A stretch of 64,000 nucleotides of DNA. Source: Pontibacterium sinense (GTDB lineage Bacteria; Pseudomonadota; Gammaproteobacteria; Pseudomonadales; Balneatricaceae). Position numbers and translations under genes: made by a program. This document shows, one piece after another, positions 45,705 to 54,299 of the stretch (the first letter of the stretch is position 1; each line of letters opens with the position of its first letter). Under the pieces are notes generated by a model, which saw only the letters and a program-made list of their open reading frames with translations, did no database searches and had not been told where the DNA came from. Where the stretch lies: positions 16,848-80,847 of the forward strand of contig NZ_JADEYS010000023.1 of the NCBI RefSeq assembly GCF_015209595.1, given 5' to 3'.

Positions 45705-47433
45705 CGAGTGCAGCCTCCATCTGTTGGTAGGTCCACATTCGGCTGTACCAGCCATCTTGTTGAGCGAGCGAGGTATGATTGCCCCGTTCGCTGATTTCGC
45801 CATGATTCAGCACCAGAATCTCATCCGCGTCTTCAATAGCAGAGAGCCGGTGGCTGATAATGATCACGGAGCGTTGTTGTGTATCGTCGCGCAGGTGCTG
45901 AAGAATCTGTTGTTCGGTGTGCACGTCGACTGCGGACAGTGCGTCATCCAGAATCAGTATCGGGGCGTCTGTAATCAGGGCGCGAGCGATGGCCAGACGT
46001 TGGCGCTGACCACCAGACAGGGTGATACCTCGCTCACCGACCTGAGTGTTATAGCCGTCGGGAAAATGCCGAATATCCTCATCCAGTGCTGCTACTTTGG
46101 CAGCGTGTTGGATCTGCTCAAGACTGGCAGTCGGCCGGGCCAGAGCAATGTTATCGGCGATGCTCAGGCTGAACAGAAAGCTGTCTTGAGGCACATAGGC
46201 AAAGCAGGCTCGGATGTGATGCAGGGTGAGTGCCTGTAGGGGGTGATCATCAATCAAAATCTGGCCTGATTCTGAGTCCCAGTGACGCATCAAAAGCTGA
46301 ATCAATGTGGTTTTACCTGCACCGGTGGGGCCTGCAATCCCCAGTTTTTGACCTTGAAGAAGATTAAAATGAACGCCTTTCAGAATCTGCCCGTCCTTTT
46401 CATCGTAGGCGAAGCTCAGGTTATGAATGCTCAGATCCGGCTGTGTCGGTGTGTGTGTACCGTGGTCTGCGATGGTATCGGGTGTATCAAGGAGCACATC
46501 AACCCGTTTTAATGCTGCGCTTCCGCGCTCGATAATATTCAGCAACCAGCCAAAGGCCCACATCGGCCAAATCAGCTGCCCCATATACAGGGTGAAACTT
46601 GCCAGTTTGCCGACTGTCAGCTGATCCTGCCAGACCAGCCAGCCGCCGATACCCAGAATCAGCAAGAGGGAGGTCGTTAGGCAGAGATAGATAACCGGTT
46701 CATACAGCGCTTCATACCGCGCGACCTGATAATTGCAGCGTGCTGCTTTGTCCGCGATCTTGTTAAACACCTGGCTTTCGTGATGCTCCCGTCCCATCGC
46801 CTTAATCAGGCGGATACCGGATAGCGCCTGCTGGGTCTGGTTGTTGAGATCGGAAAAACGTTCGAGTGATTCTTGAAAGTGCTGATGCACCGAACGGGAT
46901 ATTCTGAAAAAACCGTAACCCATGATTGGAAAGGGGAGTAGGGCAATAACCGTGAGGCGCCAGTCGATGGCAAAGAGCATCATCGCAATGACCAGTACAA
47001 AGGTCAGTGCCCCGTCAAAACCCGAGAGCACACCTTCACCCGCTGCCAGTTCGATGGCATCAATATCATTGGTCGCTTTGGCCATCAGATCGCCGGTGCT
47101 TTGCTGGCTATAAAATGCCGGACCTAAGCGGGTGAGTCGCTGGTAAAAGCGCTGGCGTAAAATACCGCCCAGTTGATAGGAGGTGCCAAATAGAATCAGT
47201 CGCCAGCCGACACGCAATAGATAGATCAGCGCGCCCATGCCCAGTAAAGTCAGCAGATAATATTCAACCGTTGGGTTTAACGCGCCTTCAGCCAGCAGGC
47301 GGTCAATCGTTTGACCGATGAGATAAGGCAAGGCCGCATTGAGCAGGGCAACACCGGCCAGCATTAGCAGCGCGATGGCATACGTACGCCAGTTGGCGTG
47401 AAAGAACCATGTGAGTTGTCTGAACAGTCGCAT
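45694..47433 (-). CDS. mdlA: ABC half-transporter, MdlA-like
   Basis: The partner half, 579 residues, with a six-helix domain (about 15-320) and nucleotide-binding domain: Walker A IAGPTGAGKTTLIQ, signature LSGGQRQRLAIARAL, Walker B ILILDDALSAVD and H-loop IISHRLSAI. In Walker B the catalytic Glu is replaced by Asp (LDDALS), as in E. coli MdlA; such a site may be the weaker one in an asymmetric heterodimer, which would fit with the intact MdlB site (LDEATA). The start at MRLFRQLTWFF is preferred over an earlier ATG by family fit. It precedes and overlaps mdlB. Confidence 0.9.
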   Translation of the reverse strand: MRLFRQLTWFFHANWRTYAIALLMLAGVALLNAALPYLIGQTIDRLLAEGALNPTVEYYLLTLLGMGALIYLLRVGWRLILFGTSYQLGGILRQRFYQRLTRLGPAFYSQQSTGDLMAKATNDIDAIELAAGEGVLSGFDGALTFVLVIAMMLFAIDWRLTVIALLPFPIMGYGFFRISRSVHQHFQESLERFSDLNNQTQQALSGIRLIKAMGREHHESQVFNKIADKAARCNYQVARYEALYEPVIYLCLTTSLLLILGIGGWLVWQDQLTVGKLASFTLYMGQLIWPMWAFGWLLNIIERGSAALKRVDVLLDTPDTIADHGTHTPTQPDLSIHNLSFAYDEKDGQILKGVHFNLLQGQKLGIAGPTGAGKTTLIQLLMRHWDSESGQILIDDHPLQALTLHHIRACFAYVPQDSFLFSLSIADNIALARPTASLEQIQHAAKVAALDEDIRHFPDGYNTQVGERGITLSGGQRQRLAIARALITDAPILILDDALSAVDVHTEQQILQHLRDDTQQRSVIIISHRLSAIEDADEILVLNHGEISERGNHTSLAQQDGWYSRMWTYQQMEAALDER

Positions 47434-47552
47434 CTGAAGGTGGAGTCCGTTGCTGCGCGTTACGTTAGTGTACAGCGTATTACCCGGTCTCAGGCAGGGG
47501 AAATGGCCGCATAGCTGCAACAGAGTTATGCGGTGGGCACAAGCAGCGCCTC

Positions 47553-47576
47553 TAGCTGCACATTGATGTACAGCTA
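47553..47576. repeat. Hairpin downstream of the VWA gene
   Basis: An inverted repeat of 11-base arms with one mismatch (TAGCTG.ACAT / ATGT.CAGCTA) and a two-base centre lies just past the VWA stop. No T-tract follows on the minus strand, so its role is open. Confidence 0.35.
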
Positions 47577-47592
47577 AGACGAAAGGTTTGGC

Positions 47593-48768
47593 TTACTTAG
47601 AAAGGTGCTTAATCCCTTGCTCGACCCCTTCCAGCGTAAGCGGGTACATGTGGTTTTCCATCAGTTGCTGAATCATGCCAATACTGTGCGTGTAGTTCCA
47701 ATAGCGTTGCTGACTCGGATTCAGCCAAATCACCTTATCCCAGGTATCGGTAATACGCTTTAACCAGACCTGTCCGGCTTCATCATTCATGTGCTCGACA
47801 CTGCCAAAGCGATCAGCGACTTCGTAAGGCGACATGGAGGCATCACCGATAAAGATGACGCGATAATCCGGGCCGTAGGTGTGCAAAACGTCCAGTGTGG
47901 ATATCTTCTCGGTATAACGGCGGCTGTTATCCTTCCAAACATGTTCATATACGCAGTTGTGGAAGTAGAAGTATTCCAGGTGTTTAAACTCAGAGCGTGC
48001 GGCGGAGAACAGTTCTTCGCAGACCCGAATGTACGGGTCCATTGAACCGCCTACATCCAGAAACAGCAGAACCTTGGCTGCGTTATGGCGCTCAGGCACC
48101 ATCTTGATATCCAGCAGTCCGGCGTTATTCGCTGTGCACTTGATGGTATCGTCCAAATCCAGCTCTTCAGCGGCGCCGGTACGGGCAAACTGACGCAGTT
48201 TGCGCAGCGCTACTTTGATGTTGCGGGTGCCGAGTTCGACACTGTCATCGAGGTTACGAAACTGGCGCTTCTCCCAGACTTTCACCGCGCGGCGGTTTTT
48301 GCTTTCTCCGCCAATTCGCACGCCTTCTGGGTTATAGCCGCTGTGGCCAAAAGGCGAGGTGCCGCCCGTGCCAACCCACTTGCTACCGCCTGAGTGTTTT
48401 TCTTTCTGCTCTTCCAGGCGTTTTTTCAGCGTATCCATCAGTGCTTCGAGGCCGCCCAGTGCTTCAATCTCAGCTTTCTCTTCTTCAGAGAGCTGTTTCA
48501 GGAAGTTGGCTTCCAGCCAATGCTCGGGAATCAGTGCATTGGCAAAGTCCTCTACCAGTTCGAGGTCTTTAAAGTAGCTGCCAAATGCCTGATCAAAACG
48601 GTCGAAGTACTTTTCGTCTTTAATCAGGCAGGTGCGGGACAGGAGATAAAAATCATCCACATTGCAGAATGCCAGACGTGCCTGCAAGGCTTCCAGAAGC
48701 ACCAGCAGCTCCTTTACCGTAACAGGCACACCGCTCTTGCGCAGGTGGTAGAAGAGATCTATCAGCAT
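47593..48768 (-). CDS. VWA domain protein (CoxE-like), MoxR partner
   Basis: A 391-residue protein of the CoxE/VWA-containing family. Its N-terminal half is helical with coiled coil (about 95-125), then a Gly-rich stretch (SGGSKWVGTGGTSPFGHSGYNPEG) and a C-terminal von Willebrand A domain. The metal-site motif reads FLDVGGSMDPY where typical VWA proteins have DxSxS; DxGGS is common in this subfamily. It overlaps the MoxR ATPase gene by one base. MoxR-VWA pairs act as chaperone-like systems that remodel or insert metal in a client enzyme; no client gene is adjacent here, so the target is unknown. Confidence 0.88.
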   Translation of the reverse strand: MLIDLFYHLRKSGVPVTVKELLVLLEALQARLAFCNVDDFYLLSRTCLIKDEKYFDRFDQAFGSYFKDLELVEDFANALIPEHWLEANFLKQLSEEEKAEIEALGGLEALMDTLKKRLEEQKEKHSGGSKWVGTGGTSPFGHSGYNPEGVRIGGESKNRRAVKVWEKRQFRNLDDSVELGTRNIKVALRKLRQFARTGAAEELDLDDTIKCTANNAGLLDIKMVPERHNAAKVLLFLDVGGSMDPYIRVCEELFSAARSEFKHLEYFYFHNCVYEHVWKDNSRRYTEKISTLDVLHTYGPDYRVIFIGDASMSPYEVADRFGSVEHMNDEAGQVWLKRITDTWDKVIWLNPSQQRYWNYTHSIGMIQQLMENHMYPLTLEGVEQGIKHLSK

Positions 48769-49613
48769 TAGCGGTTTTCCCGGCGCGCCATAAATGCCAG
48801 ACGCTGCAACATGTGCAAGTCCTGTTCGTTTTTCAGCAGGGCGCCATACAAGGGTGGCATCGCTTGTGTTGGATCACGGTTGATCAGCGCGTCACGGGAG
48901 ATATCATCAGACAGCAATAACTTCAGCCAGTCGATGAGTTCGGAGGTTGATGGTTTCTTGCGCAGTCCGTTGACGTTACGGACCTGGAAGAAAATCTCCA
49001 TCGCTTCACGTACCAGCTCCTGCTTGATTTCAGGGAAGTGAACATCCACGATTTGGTGCATGGTCGCCTGATCAGGGAAGTTGATGTAGTGGAAAAAGCA
49101 GCGGCGCAAAAATGCATCCGGCAATTCTTTTTCGTTGTTCGAGGTGATTATAATGATGGGGCGATGTTTAGCCTGAATCCGTTCGCCAGTTTCATAAACG
49201 AAAAATTCCATCTTATCCAGTTCAACCAGCAGATCGTTGGGGAACTCAATATCGGCCTTATCCACTTCGTCGATCAGCAGTACCACCTGCTCATCGGCAT
49301 CAAAAGCCTGCCACAACATGCCCTTTTTGATGTAGTTGCCGATGTCGTGTACCCGATCATCTCCCAGCTGCGAATCGCGTAGACGGGAAACCGCATCGTA
49401 TTCGTAGAGCCCCTGCTGAGCTTTAGTGGTGGATTTGATATGCCAGCGCAGCAATCTCTTACCCAATGATGCTGCTACTTCTTCCGCCAGCATGGTTTTG
49501 CCGGTGCCCGGCTCGCCTTTGATCAGCAGAGGGCGCTGCAGTGTAATCGCTGCATTCACAGCCATCTGCAGGTCTTCTGTGGCTACATACTGGTCAGTAC
49601 CTTCAAATCTCAT
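48768..49613 (-). CDS. MoxR family AAA+ ATPase
   Basis: A 281-residue AAA+ ATPase of the MoxR class: Walker A LIKGEPGTGKTMLAEEVA (about residues 30-47), Walker B VVLLIDEVDKADIEFPNDLL, sensor I IIITSNNEKELPDAFLRRC and a sensor II arginine. The GGAGG ribosome site lies 9 bases before the ATG. It is immediately followed by the VWA gene, the usual genetic partner. Together they are predicted to maintain or assemble a client protein complex in the cytoplasm. No similar bacterial operon of known client occurs in the window. Confidence 0.92.
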   Translation of the reverse strand: MRFEGTDQYVATEDLQMAVNAAITLQRPLLIKGEPGTGKTMLAEEVAASLGKRLLRWHIKSTTKAQQGLYEYDAVSRLRDSQLGDDRVHDIGNYIKKGMLWQAFDADEQVVLLIDEVDKADIEFPNDLLVELDKMEFFVYETGERIQAKHRPIIIITSNNEKELPDAFLRRCFFHYINFPDQATMHQIVDVHFPEIKQELVREAMEIFFQVRNVNGLRKKPSTSELIDWLKLLLSDDISRDALINRDPTQAMPPLYGALLKNEQDLHMLQRLAFMARRENR

Positions 49614-49800
49614 CCGAATTATCCTCCACGTTCTGGAGAGAGGAGTTTATCAAATGAGTATGACGAGAGGCTAATAAATACGGGTAATCATGTAATCGTT
49701 GTGTGAGAAGTGCAAACGAGTTCGCTAAGATGTTCATTTTCCGAATCACTGACGGTAGTATGATTCATCAACCGGGTGATAAGCGCTGAACGGATGGGAT

Positions 49801-51987
49801 ATGGCGACTTCCACAGATGAGCTGAATACAAATACTGAATCTTCATGCTATGCAGGTGAAGTGCCGCTGACTGTTGATGAGCTGGATCAGATTCTTCAGC
49901 TGCATCAGATGATCTTTGCACGTGTTGCTCGCAACGAAGATTATCTGTCGATTATCAACAAACTTTGCTCGTTGACTGAGAGCTTTCTAACCAATGCTGT
50001 CGCGTCTGTGATGTTGGTTGATAATGAATCAGGGTTGATGAGTGTACTGACGGCACCGAGCGTACCCGATGCGGGTATAAGTGCGCTGCAAGGCTTAAAA
50101 CCGGGTAGAACCGGTGGCTCTTGTGGCAATGCCGTATTTGGTAATGAGCCGGTCTATGTTCGTGATACGTTTACCGATCCTCGTTGGGCTGATCTGCGCC
50201 ACATCGCTTACGACTTTAACCTCTGTTCCTGCTGGTCGGTCCCTGTGCGTAATGAAGCACAGGAAGCGATTGGCTCCTTTGCTCTGTCTTCTTTTGAACA
50301 TCGTACCCCCTCTGCATTTCATAAGCGTCTGCTGGATGTAGGGGCGTCGATCGTTAGTATTGTGCTGGCACGTCACGCTCAGGACCAACATCTGGCCGCG
50401 AGCCGTAAACGTATCGAATTGATGGGAACCGTACTCACTCAATCATCGGAAGGTGTGTTGGTGACGGATGCCCGTAATCGCATTGTCGAAACAAATAAGG
50501 CATTTGAGGCGATCACCGGTTTTTGTGGTGATGAGGTGAAAGGTCTTGACCCTAAATTGTTGTCTTCGGGTCGCCAGAGCGCTGCTTTTTATGAAGATAT
50601 GTGGGCAGAACTGACGTTGCAAGGACAGTGGCATGGTGAAATTGTAAATCAGCGCAAAGATGGCTCAGAGCTGTCTCAATGGATGAGTCTGAGTGTGATT
50701 CGGGATGCGCTGGGCAACGTGCAGAATCATGTTGCCGTATTTACCGATCTGACGGAATTAAAAGCAGGAAAGGCTAAGTTGGTCGATGCGTTGGAGCATG
50801 ATCAGCTCACAGGTCTTCCTAATAAAGCTAAGCTGAGCATGTTGCTGGATGGCGATGATCATCCCCGTTCGCTGTTGTTACTGAATGTGGATAACTTCAG
50901 TTATATCAACACTGGATACAGCCTGGCATTTGGTGATCGATTGCTTTGTGCGATTGCACAGCGGTTAGTCGAGGTAGAGCCGGGAGCCCAGGTTTTTCGG
51001 GTAAACGCGGATGAATTTGCGATCTATTACGATCAGGTCGTTGATCTGAAAGCGGCAAACGTTCGGGTGCTGAAACAGTTCTTCTCTCGTCAGATTAACG
51101 TTGATGACCTTGGCTTTAATATTACCTTCACGGCAGGTGGTGCCAGCGGCAGCGACAGTTTGTTTGGTAAGGCTGTGCAATCGTTGCGCAAAGCACGTGA
51201 GCAAGGGAAGAACCAGTTCCATCTTTATAATGCCGATACCGATGAGCCGGATCAGGCAAAACGCGCTGAGCATATTTATTGGAACAGTATGCTGCATGAT
51301 GCTCTGAGTGATGGCCGTATCGTCCCTTACTTTCAGGGTATTCGAGATAATCGCAGCGGTGACATTGTTAAATATGAAGCGCTGGTGCGGCTGCTGCATG
51401 ATGATACGGTGCATAGTCCCTATCTCTTCCTTGACGCCGCCCGTTTGTCAGGGTTGCTGCCCTTGATTACCCGTCGGGTGATTGATCGTGGTTTTGCTCA
51501 GATTACGGGCACTGATATTGAATTATCGGTGAATATTACCGAGGAAGATCTGAACCAGCACTATCTGGAGCAGTACCTGGAGAGCAAGCTGGATGAGTAT
51601 CAGGTCAGTGCGTCGCAAGTGACATTGGAGATCCTGGAAGGGGTTAGCTCAACCGGTAAGAAAAATCATATCAAACAGTTACGTGCACTTAAGGTGCGTG
51701 GGTATCGACTGGCGATTGATGATTTTGGGACGGAATACTCTAACTTCGAACGCATTCTTGAGCTGAATGTGGATTTTGTCAAAATCGACGCGAAATACAT
51801 TAAGAATATCGTTGACGATAAGGCCAGCTACGAGATTACCCGCGCTATCGTGTATTTCGCCAAGAACGCCGGTATCGCTACGATTGCCGAGTTTGTGCAC
51901 AATCAGGCGGTACAGGACGTCGTGGATCAGCTGGGTATCGAATATTCGCAAGGCTATCTGTATAGCGAACCTGCCGCGTCAGTTTAA
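49801..51987 (+). CDS. GAF-PAS-GGDEF-EAL signalling protein, likely c-di-GMP phosphodiesterase
   Basis: A 728-residue cytoplasmic protein. GAF domain (about residues 40-190), PAS domain (about 205-320), GGDEF domain (about 335-480) and EAL domain (about 495-725). The GGDEF active site is degenerate (RVNADEF, Gly-Gly replaced by Asn-Ala at 402-403), so diguanylate cyclase activity is doubtful. The EAL domain keeps its key motifs: KYEALVRL (Glu526), NITEEDL, LEILE, IDDFG, VKID and AEFVHN. A c-di-GMP phosphodiesterase whose activity depends on GAF/PAS ligands is inferred. The gene is divergent from the moxR gene across 187 bases; c-di-GMP would control motility or surface attachment. Confidence 0.9.
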   Translation: MATSTDELNTNTESSCYAGEVPLTVDELDQILQLHQMIFARVARNEDYLSIINKLCSLTESFLTNAVASVMLVDNESGLMSVLTAPSVPDAGISALQGLKPGRTGGSCGNAVFGNEPVYVRDTFTDPRWADLRHIAYDFNLCSCWSVPVRNEAQEAIGSFALSSFEHRTPSAFHKRLLDVGASIVSIVLARHAQDQHLAASRKRIELMGTVLTQSSEGVLVTDARNRIVETNKAFEAITGFCGDEVKGLDPKLLSSGRQSAAFYEDMWAELTLQGQWHGEIVNQRKDGSELSQWMSLSVIRDALGNVQNHVAVFTDLTELKAGKAKLVDALEHDQLTGLPNKAKLSMLLDGDDHPRSLLLLNVDNFSYINTGYSLAFGDRLLCAIAQRLVEVEPGAQVFRVNADEFAIYYDQVVDLKAANVRVLKQFFSRQINVDDLGFNITFTAGGASGSDSLFGKAVQSLRKAREQGKNQFHLYNADTDEPDQAKRAEHIYWNSMLHDALSDGRIVPYFQGIRDNRSGDIVKYEALVRLLHDDTVHSPYLFLDAARLSGLLPLITRRVIDRGFAQITGTDIELSVNITEEDLNQHYLEQYLESKLDEYQVSASQVTLEILEGVSSTGKKNHIKQLRALKVRGYRLAIDDFGTEYSNFERILELNVDFVKIDAKYIKNIVDDKASYEITRAIVYFAKNAGIATIAEFVHNQAVQDVVDQLGIEYSQGYLYSEPAASV

Positions 51988-52265
51988 ACCTCAATATCGA
52001 TCAAGGTGCCGATGCGTTCGCTATCGGCCTGTAATATCTTAGTGCCTGCCTCTGCTTCTGTTTTAGCGAGCTGCAACTCGACCAGTGATGACTCAATCGG
52101 TTTATTAGCGACCGGCGCAAAGGTATCGGAAGGCTTTTTGCTGTCGGTAGTTTCAACCGGAGTGTCGATGGGGGCTTGCGCGATATCGGTCGCGGCCTGA
52201 TCCAGTCTCTGCTGAGACTGATTGATTGCTTGATAGGCCGACTGACTGGCTGGCTGAATATCCAT
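51984..52265 (-). CDS. Small conserved protein, unknown function
   Basis: A 93-residue soluble protein, mainly helical and disordered, without signal peptide or cysteines. The centre is Pro/Thr-rich (residues 30-56), and the C-terminus is a predicted helix (SSLVELQLAKTEAEAGTKILQADSERIGTLIDIEV). Its C-terminal part resembles short proteins of marine gammaproteobacteria that are annotated as flagellar or rod-type hypothetical proteins, but I do not rely on this. The last four bases overlap the end of the convergent GGDEF-EAL gene. It lies downstream of ppa but behind a terminator. Confidence 0.65.
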   Translation of the reverse strand: MDIQPASQSAYQAINQSQQRLDQAATDIAQAPIDTPVETTDSKKPSDTFAPVANKPIESSLVELQLAKTEAEAGTKILQADSERIGTLIDIEV

Positions 52266-52389
52266 GACTGCGTTTAGATCTCGTTGAATGGGGTGAGTAG
52301 AGTACTAAAAGTAGTCGCGGGATGCTGATACCGCAAATGCAGCATGCAAATGCAGGATGATTACTTGATGAGTGTCAGGCAGATAAAAG

Positions 52390-52423
52390 AAAACCCCGGA
52401 CAAGTCTCCCTGTCCGGGGTTTT
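52390..52423 (-). terminator. Terminator of ppa
   Basis: A perfect 13-bp inverted repeat (AAAACCCCGGACA / TGTCCGGGGTTTT) with an eight-base loop lies 26 bases past the ppa stop. The T-tract has only four T on the minus strand (TTTTC) but the stem is very stable. Confidence 0.85.
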
Positions 52424-52448
52424 CAAAAGCGCTAAGTTGTCGTGAGAC

Positions 52449-52982
52449 TTACTTAGCCGCTTCGTATGCAGCAGCAGCGGTCATGATTGCAGCGCGAGCA
52501 GCATCTGCGTTATCCCAACCTTCAACTTTAACCCACTTGCCTTCTTCCAGACCTTTGTAGTTCTCGAAGAAATGCTTGATACGATCGATCTGCAGCTGAG
52601 GCAGGTCACCGATATCCTGAACATCTTTGTAAGCTTTGCTCAGTTTGTCGTGAGGAACAGCAACCAGCTTAGCGTCTTCGCCCGCTTCGTCAGTCATGTT
52701 CAGGATGCCGACAGGACGGCAGCGGATAACAGAACCAGGGATAACTGGGTAAGGAGTAATAACCAGTACGTCCAGTGCGTCGCCATCATCTGCCAGCGTG
52801 TTGTTGATGTAACCGTAGTTGGCTGGGTAGAACATAGGCGCAGCCATAAAGCGGTCAACGAAGATCGCGTCTTCTTCTTTTTCGATTTCGTACTTAACCG
52901 GAGAGCTCTCTGCCGGGATTTCGATAACAACGTAGATATCGTTTGGCAGATCTTTGCCTGCAGGGATTTTCGCGAAGCTCAT
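52449..52982 (-). CDS. ppa: Inorganic pyrophosphatase (family I)
   Basis: A cytoplasmic enzyme that hydrolyses pyrophosphate to phosphate and pulls biosynthetic reactions forward. The 177-residue protein has the family I core: [54 protein letters not shown] with the metal-binding DxDxxD set, and [22 protein letters not shown] C-terminal region ([15 protein letters not shown]). The promoter -10 (TATAAT on the minus strand, 53025-53030) lies about 40 bases upstream. It is monocistronic and ends in a strong terminator. Confidence 0.97.
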   Translation of the reverse strand: MSFAKIPAGKDLPNDIYVVIEIPAESSPVKYEIEKEEDAIFVDRFMAAPMFYPANYGYINNTLADDGDALDVLVITPYPVIPGSVIRCRPVGILNMTDEAGEDAKLVAVPHDKLSKAYKDVQDIGDLPQLQIDRIKHFFENYKGLEEGKWVKVEGWDNADAARAAIMTAAAAYEAAK

Positions 52983-53024
52983 GCTTGTCTTCCTGTTAAC
53001 GATTAAAAAATTCAGTGATGGCGG

Positions 53025-53030
53025 ATTATA
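53025..53030 (-). promoter_or_regulatory. Predicted -10 element for ppa
   Basis: A perfect TATAAT on the minus strand sits 43 bases upstream of the ppa ATG. The hexamer 17 bases further (TCATCC) is a poor -35. Confidence 0.45.
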
Positions 53031-53102
53031 CCCAGATCGTAAAGTAAGGATGAATACTACTTAACGCTGAGGATAATCCGCGAAACGTACGATAAGCCCG
53101 GT

Positions 53103-54104
53103 TTAACTGTTGAGCTTGGCGGCCTGCGAATCTTCATTGCCTGCATGGTATTCCAGCGCTGAAGTCACTTCATTGCGGGAACCCAGAGCAACCGATACAC
53201 GCTGGTGAATATGATCAGGTTCGATATCCAGAATGTTTTCGTAGCAGGTGCTGGCTTTGCCGCTTGCCTGTTCAATCAGCAGACCCATTGGATTGCCTTC
53301 GTACATTAGGCGCAGTTTACCCGGCTTGTTAGGGTCACGGTTGTCCCATGGGTAGGAGAAAATACCACCACGGGTCAGTACGCGGTGTACCTCGGCAACC
53401 ATCGATGCAACCCAGCGCATGTTGTAGTTCTTGCCACGCGGACCTTCAGAACCCTGCAGCAGATCTGCAATGTAGTTCTGCATCTGCGGTTCCCAGAAAC
53501 GCTGGTTGGACATGTTGATGGAGAACTCTTTCGTGTCCGCAGGGATGGTAACGTTCTCTTCGGTCAGCAGGAAGTCACCGGTATGAGCCAGTGTGAACAT
53601 GTTCACGCCGGAACCGGTGGTCAGTGTCAGTACTGCGGATGGACCGTAGAGTACGTAACCGGATGCTACCTGTGCACGACCGGTTTGTAGATACGCTTTT
53701 TCGTCAGCGCCAGTCAGACCTTTTGGTAGTTCCAGAATGGAGAAAATAGTGCCCACAGAGACGTTAACGTCGATGTTGGAAGAACCGTCCAGTGGATCAA
53801 AGATGATCAGGTAACGACCTTCTTCGTTGCCTGCAACAGGGTGATCTTCTTCTTCAGATGCAATACCGGCAACCAAAGGGTTATCCAGCATGACCTTTTT
53901 CAGTACGTCATTGGCAATAACGTCCAGCTTTTTCTGTGTCTCTCCCTGGACATTGGTGTTCTCGGTGGTACCCAGAACGCCAGCAAGTGCGCCTTCGCGC
54001 AGCTGAATAGCGATCTCTTTACAGGCAACCATCAGAGTATCGATCAGGTCAACCAGATTGGTATCCGTTTTTTGGTGGGTCAGAAACTGGCTCAGGGTCT
54101 GCAT
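53103..54104 (-). CDS. fbp: Fructose-1,6-bisphosphatase, class 1
   Basis: The key gluconeogenic enzyme that removes the 1-phosphate from fructose-1,6-bisphosphate. The 333-residue protein shows the class 1 motifs [25 protein letters not shown] ([21 protein letters not shown]), the metal-binding [40 protein letters not shown] and [28 protein letters not shown]. The start is at [12 protein letters not shown], preferred to an earlier ATG; GGAG is about 12 bases upstream. The gene is alone and divergent from mpl. Confidence 0.95.
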   Translation of the reverse strand: MQTLSQFLTHQKTDTNLVDLIDTLMVACKEIAIQLREGALAGVLGTTENTNVQGETQKKLDVIANDVLKKVMLDNPLVAGIASEEEDHPVAGNEEGRYLIIFDPLDGSSNIDVNVSVGTIFSILELPKGLTGADEKAYLQTGRAQVASGYVLYGPSAVLTLTTGSGVNMFTLAHTGDFLLTEENVTIPADTKEFSINMSNQRFWEPQMQNYIADLLQGSEGPRGKNYNMRWVASMVAEVHRVLTRGGIFSYPWDNRDPNKPGKLRLMYEGNPMGLLIEQASGKASTCYENILDIEPDHIHQRVSVALGSRNEVTSALEYHAGNEDSQAAKLNS

Positions 54105-54299
54105 CAGATCTGTATCTCTCCGCTTGTGGCAGGTTAATAAGTTGGTTGCGATTTTACGTGATATAACCGCGGATTGCATGGCTTGGAGGTCAATAATTGT
54201 GCTTTTTTACAAATTCGATCTCCTGTTGTTGGGCAGCCCGCGGCTACCAGAAAAAACCTGTTATCATTGAACGCATTGATTCATCAGGGAGACTGCTAA

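Noticed and set aside
47553..47576. Hairpin after the VWA gene as a terminator
   Set aside because: No T-tract follows on the minus strand, so I list it only as a repeat.
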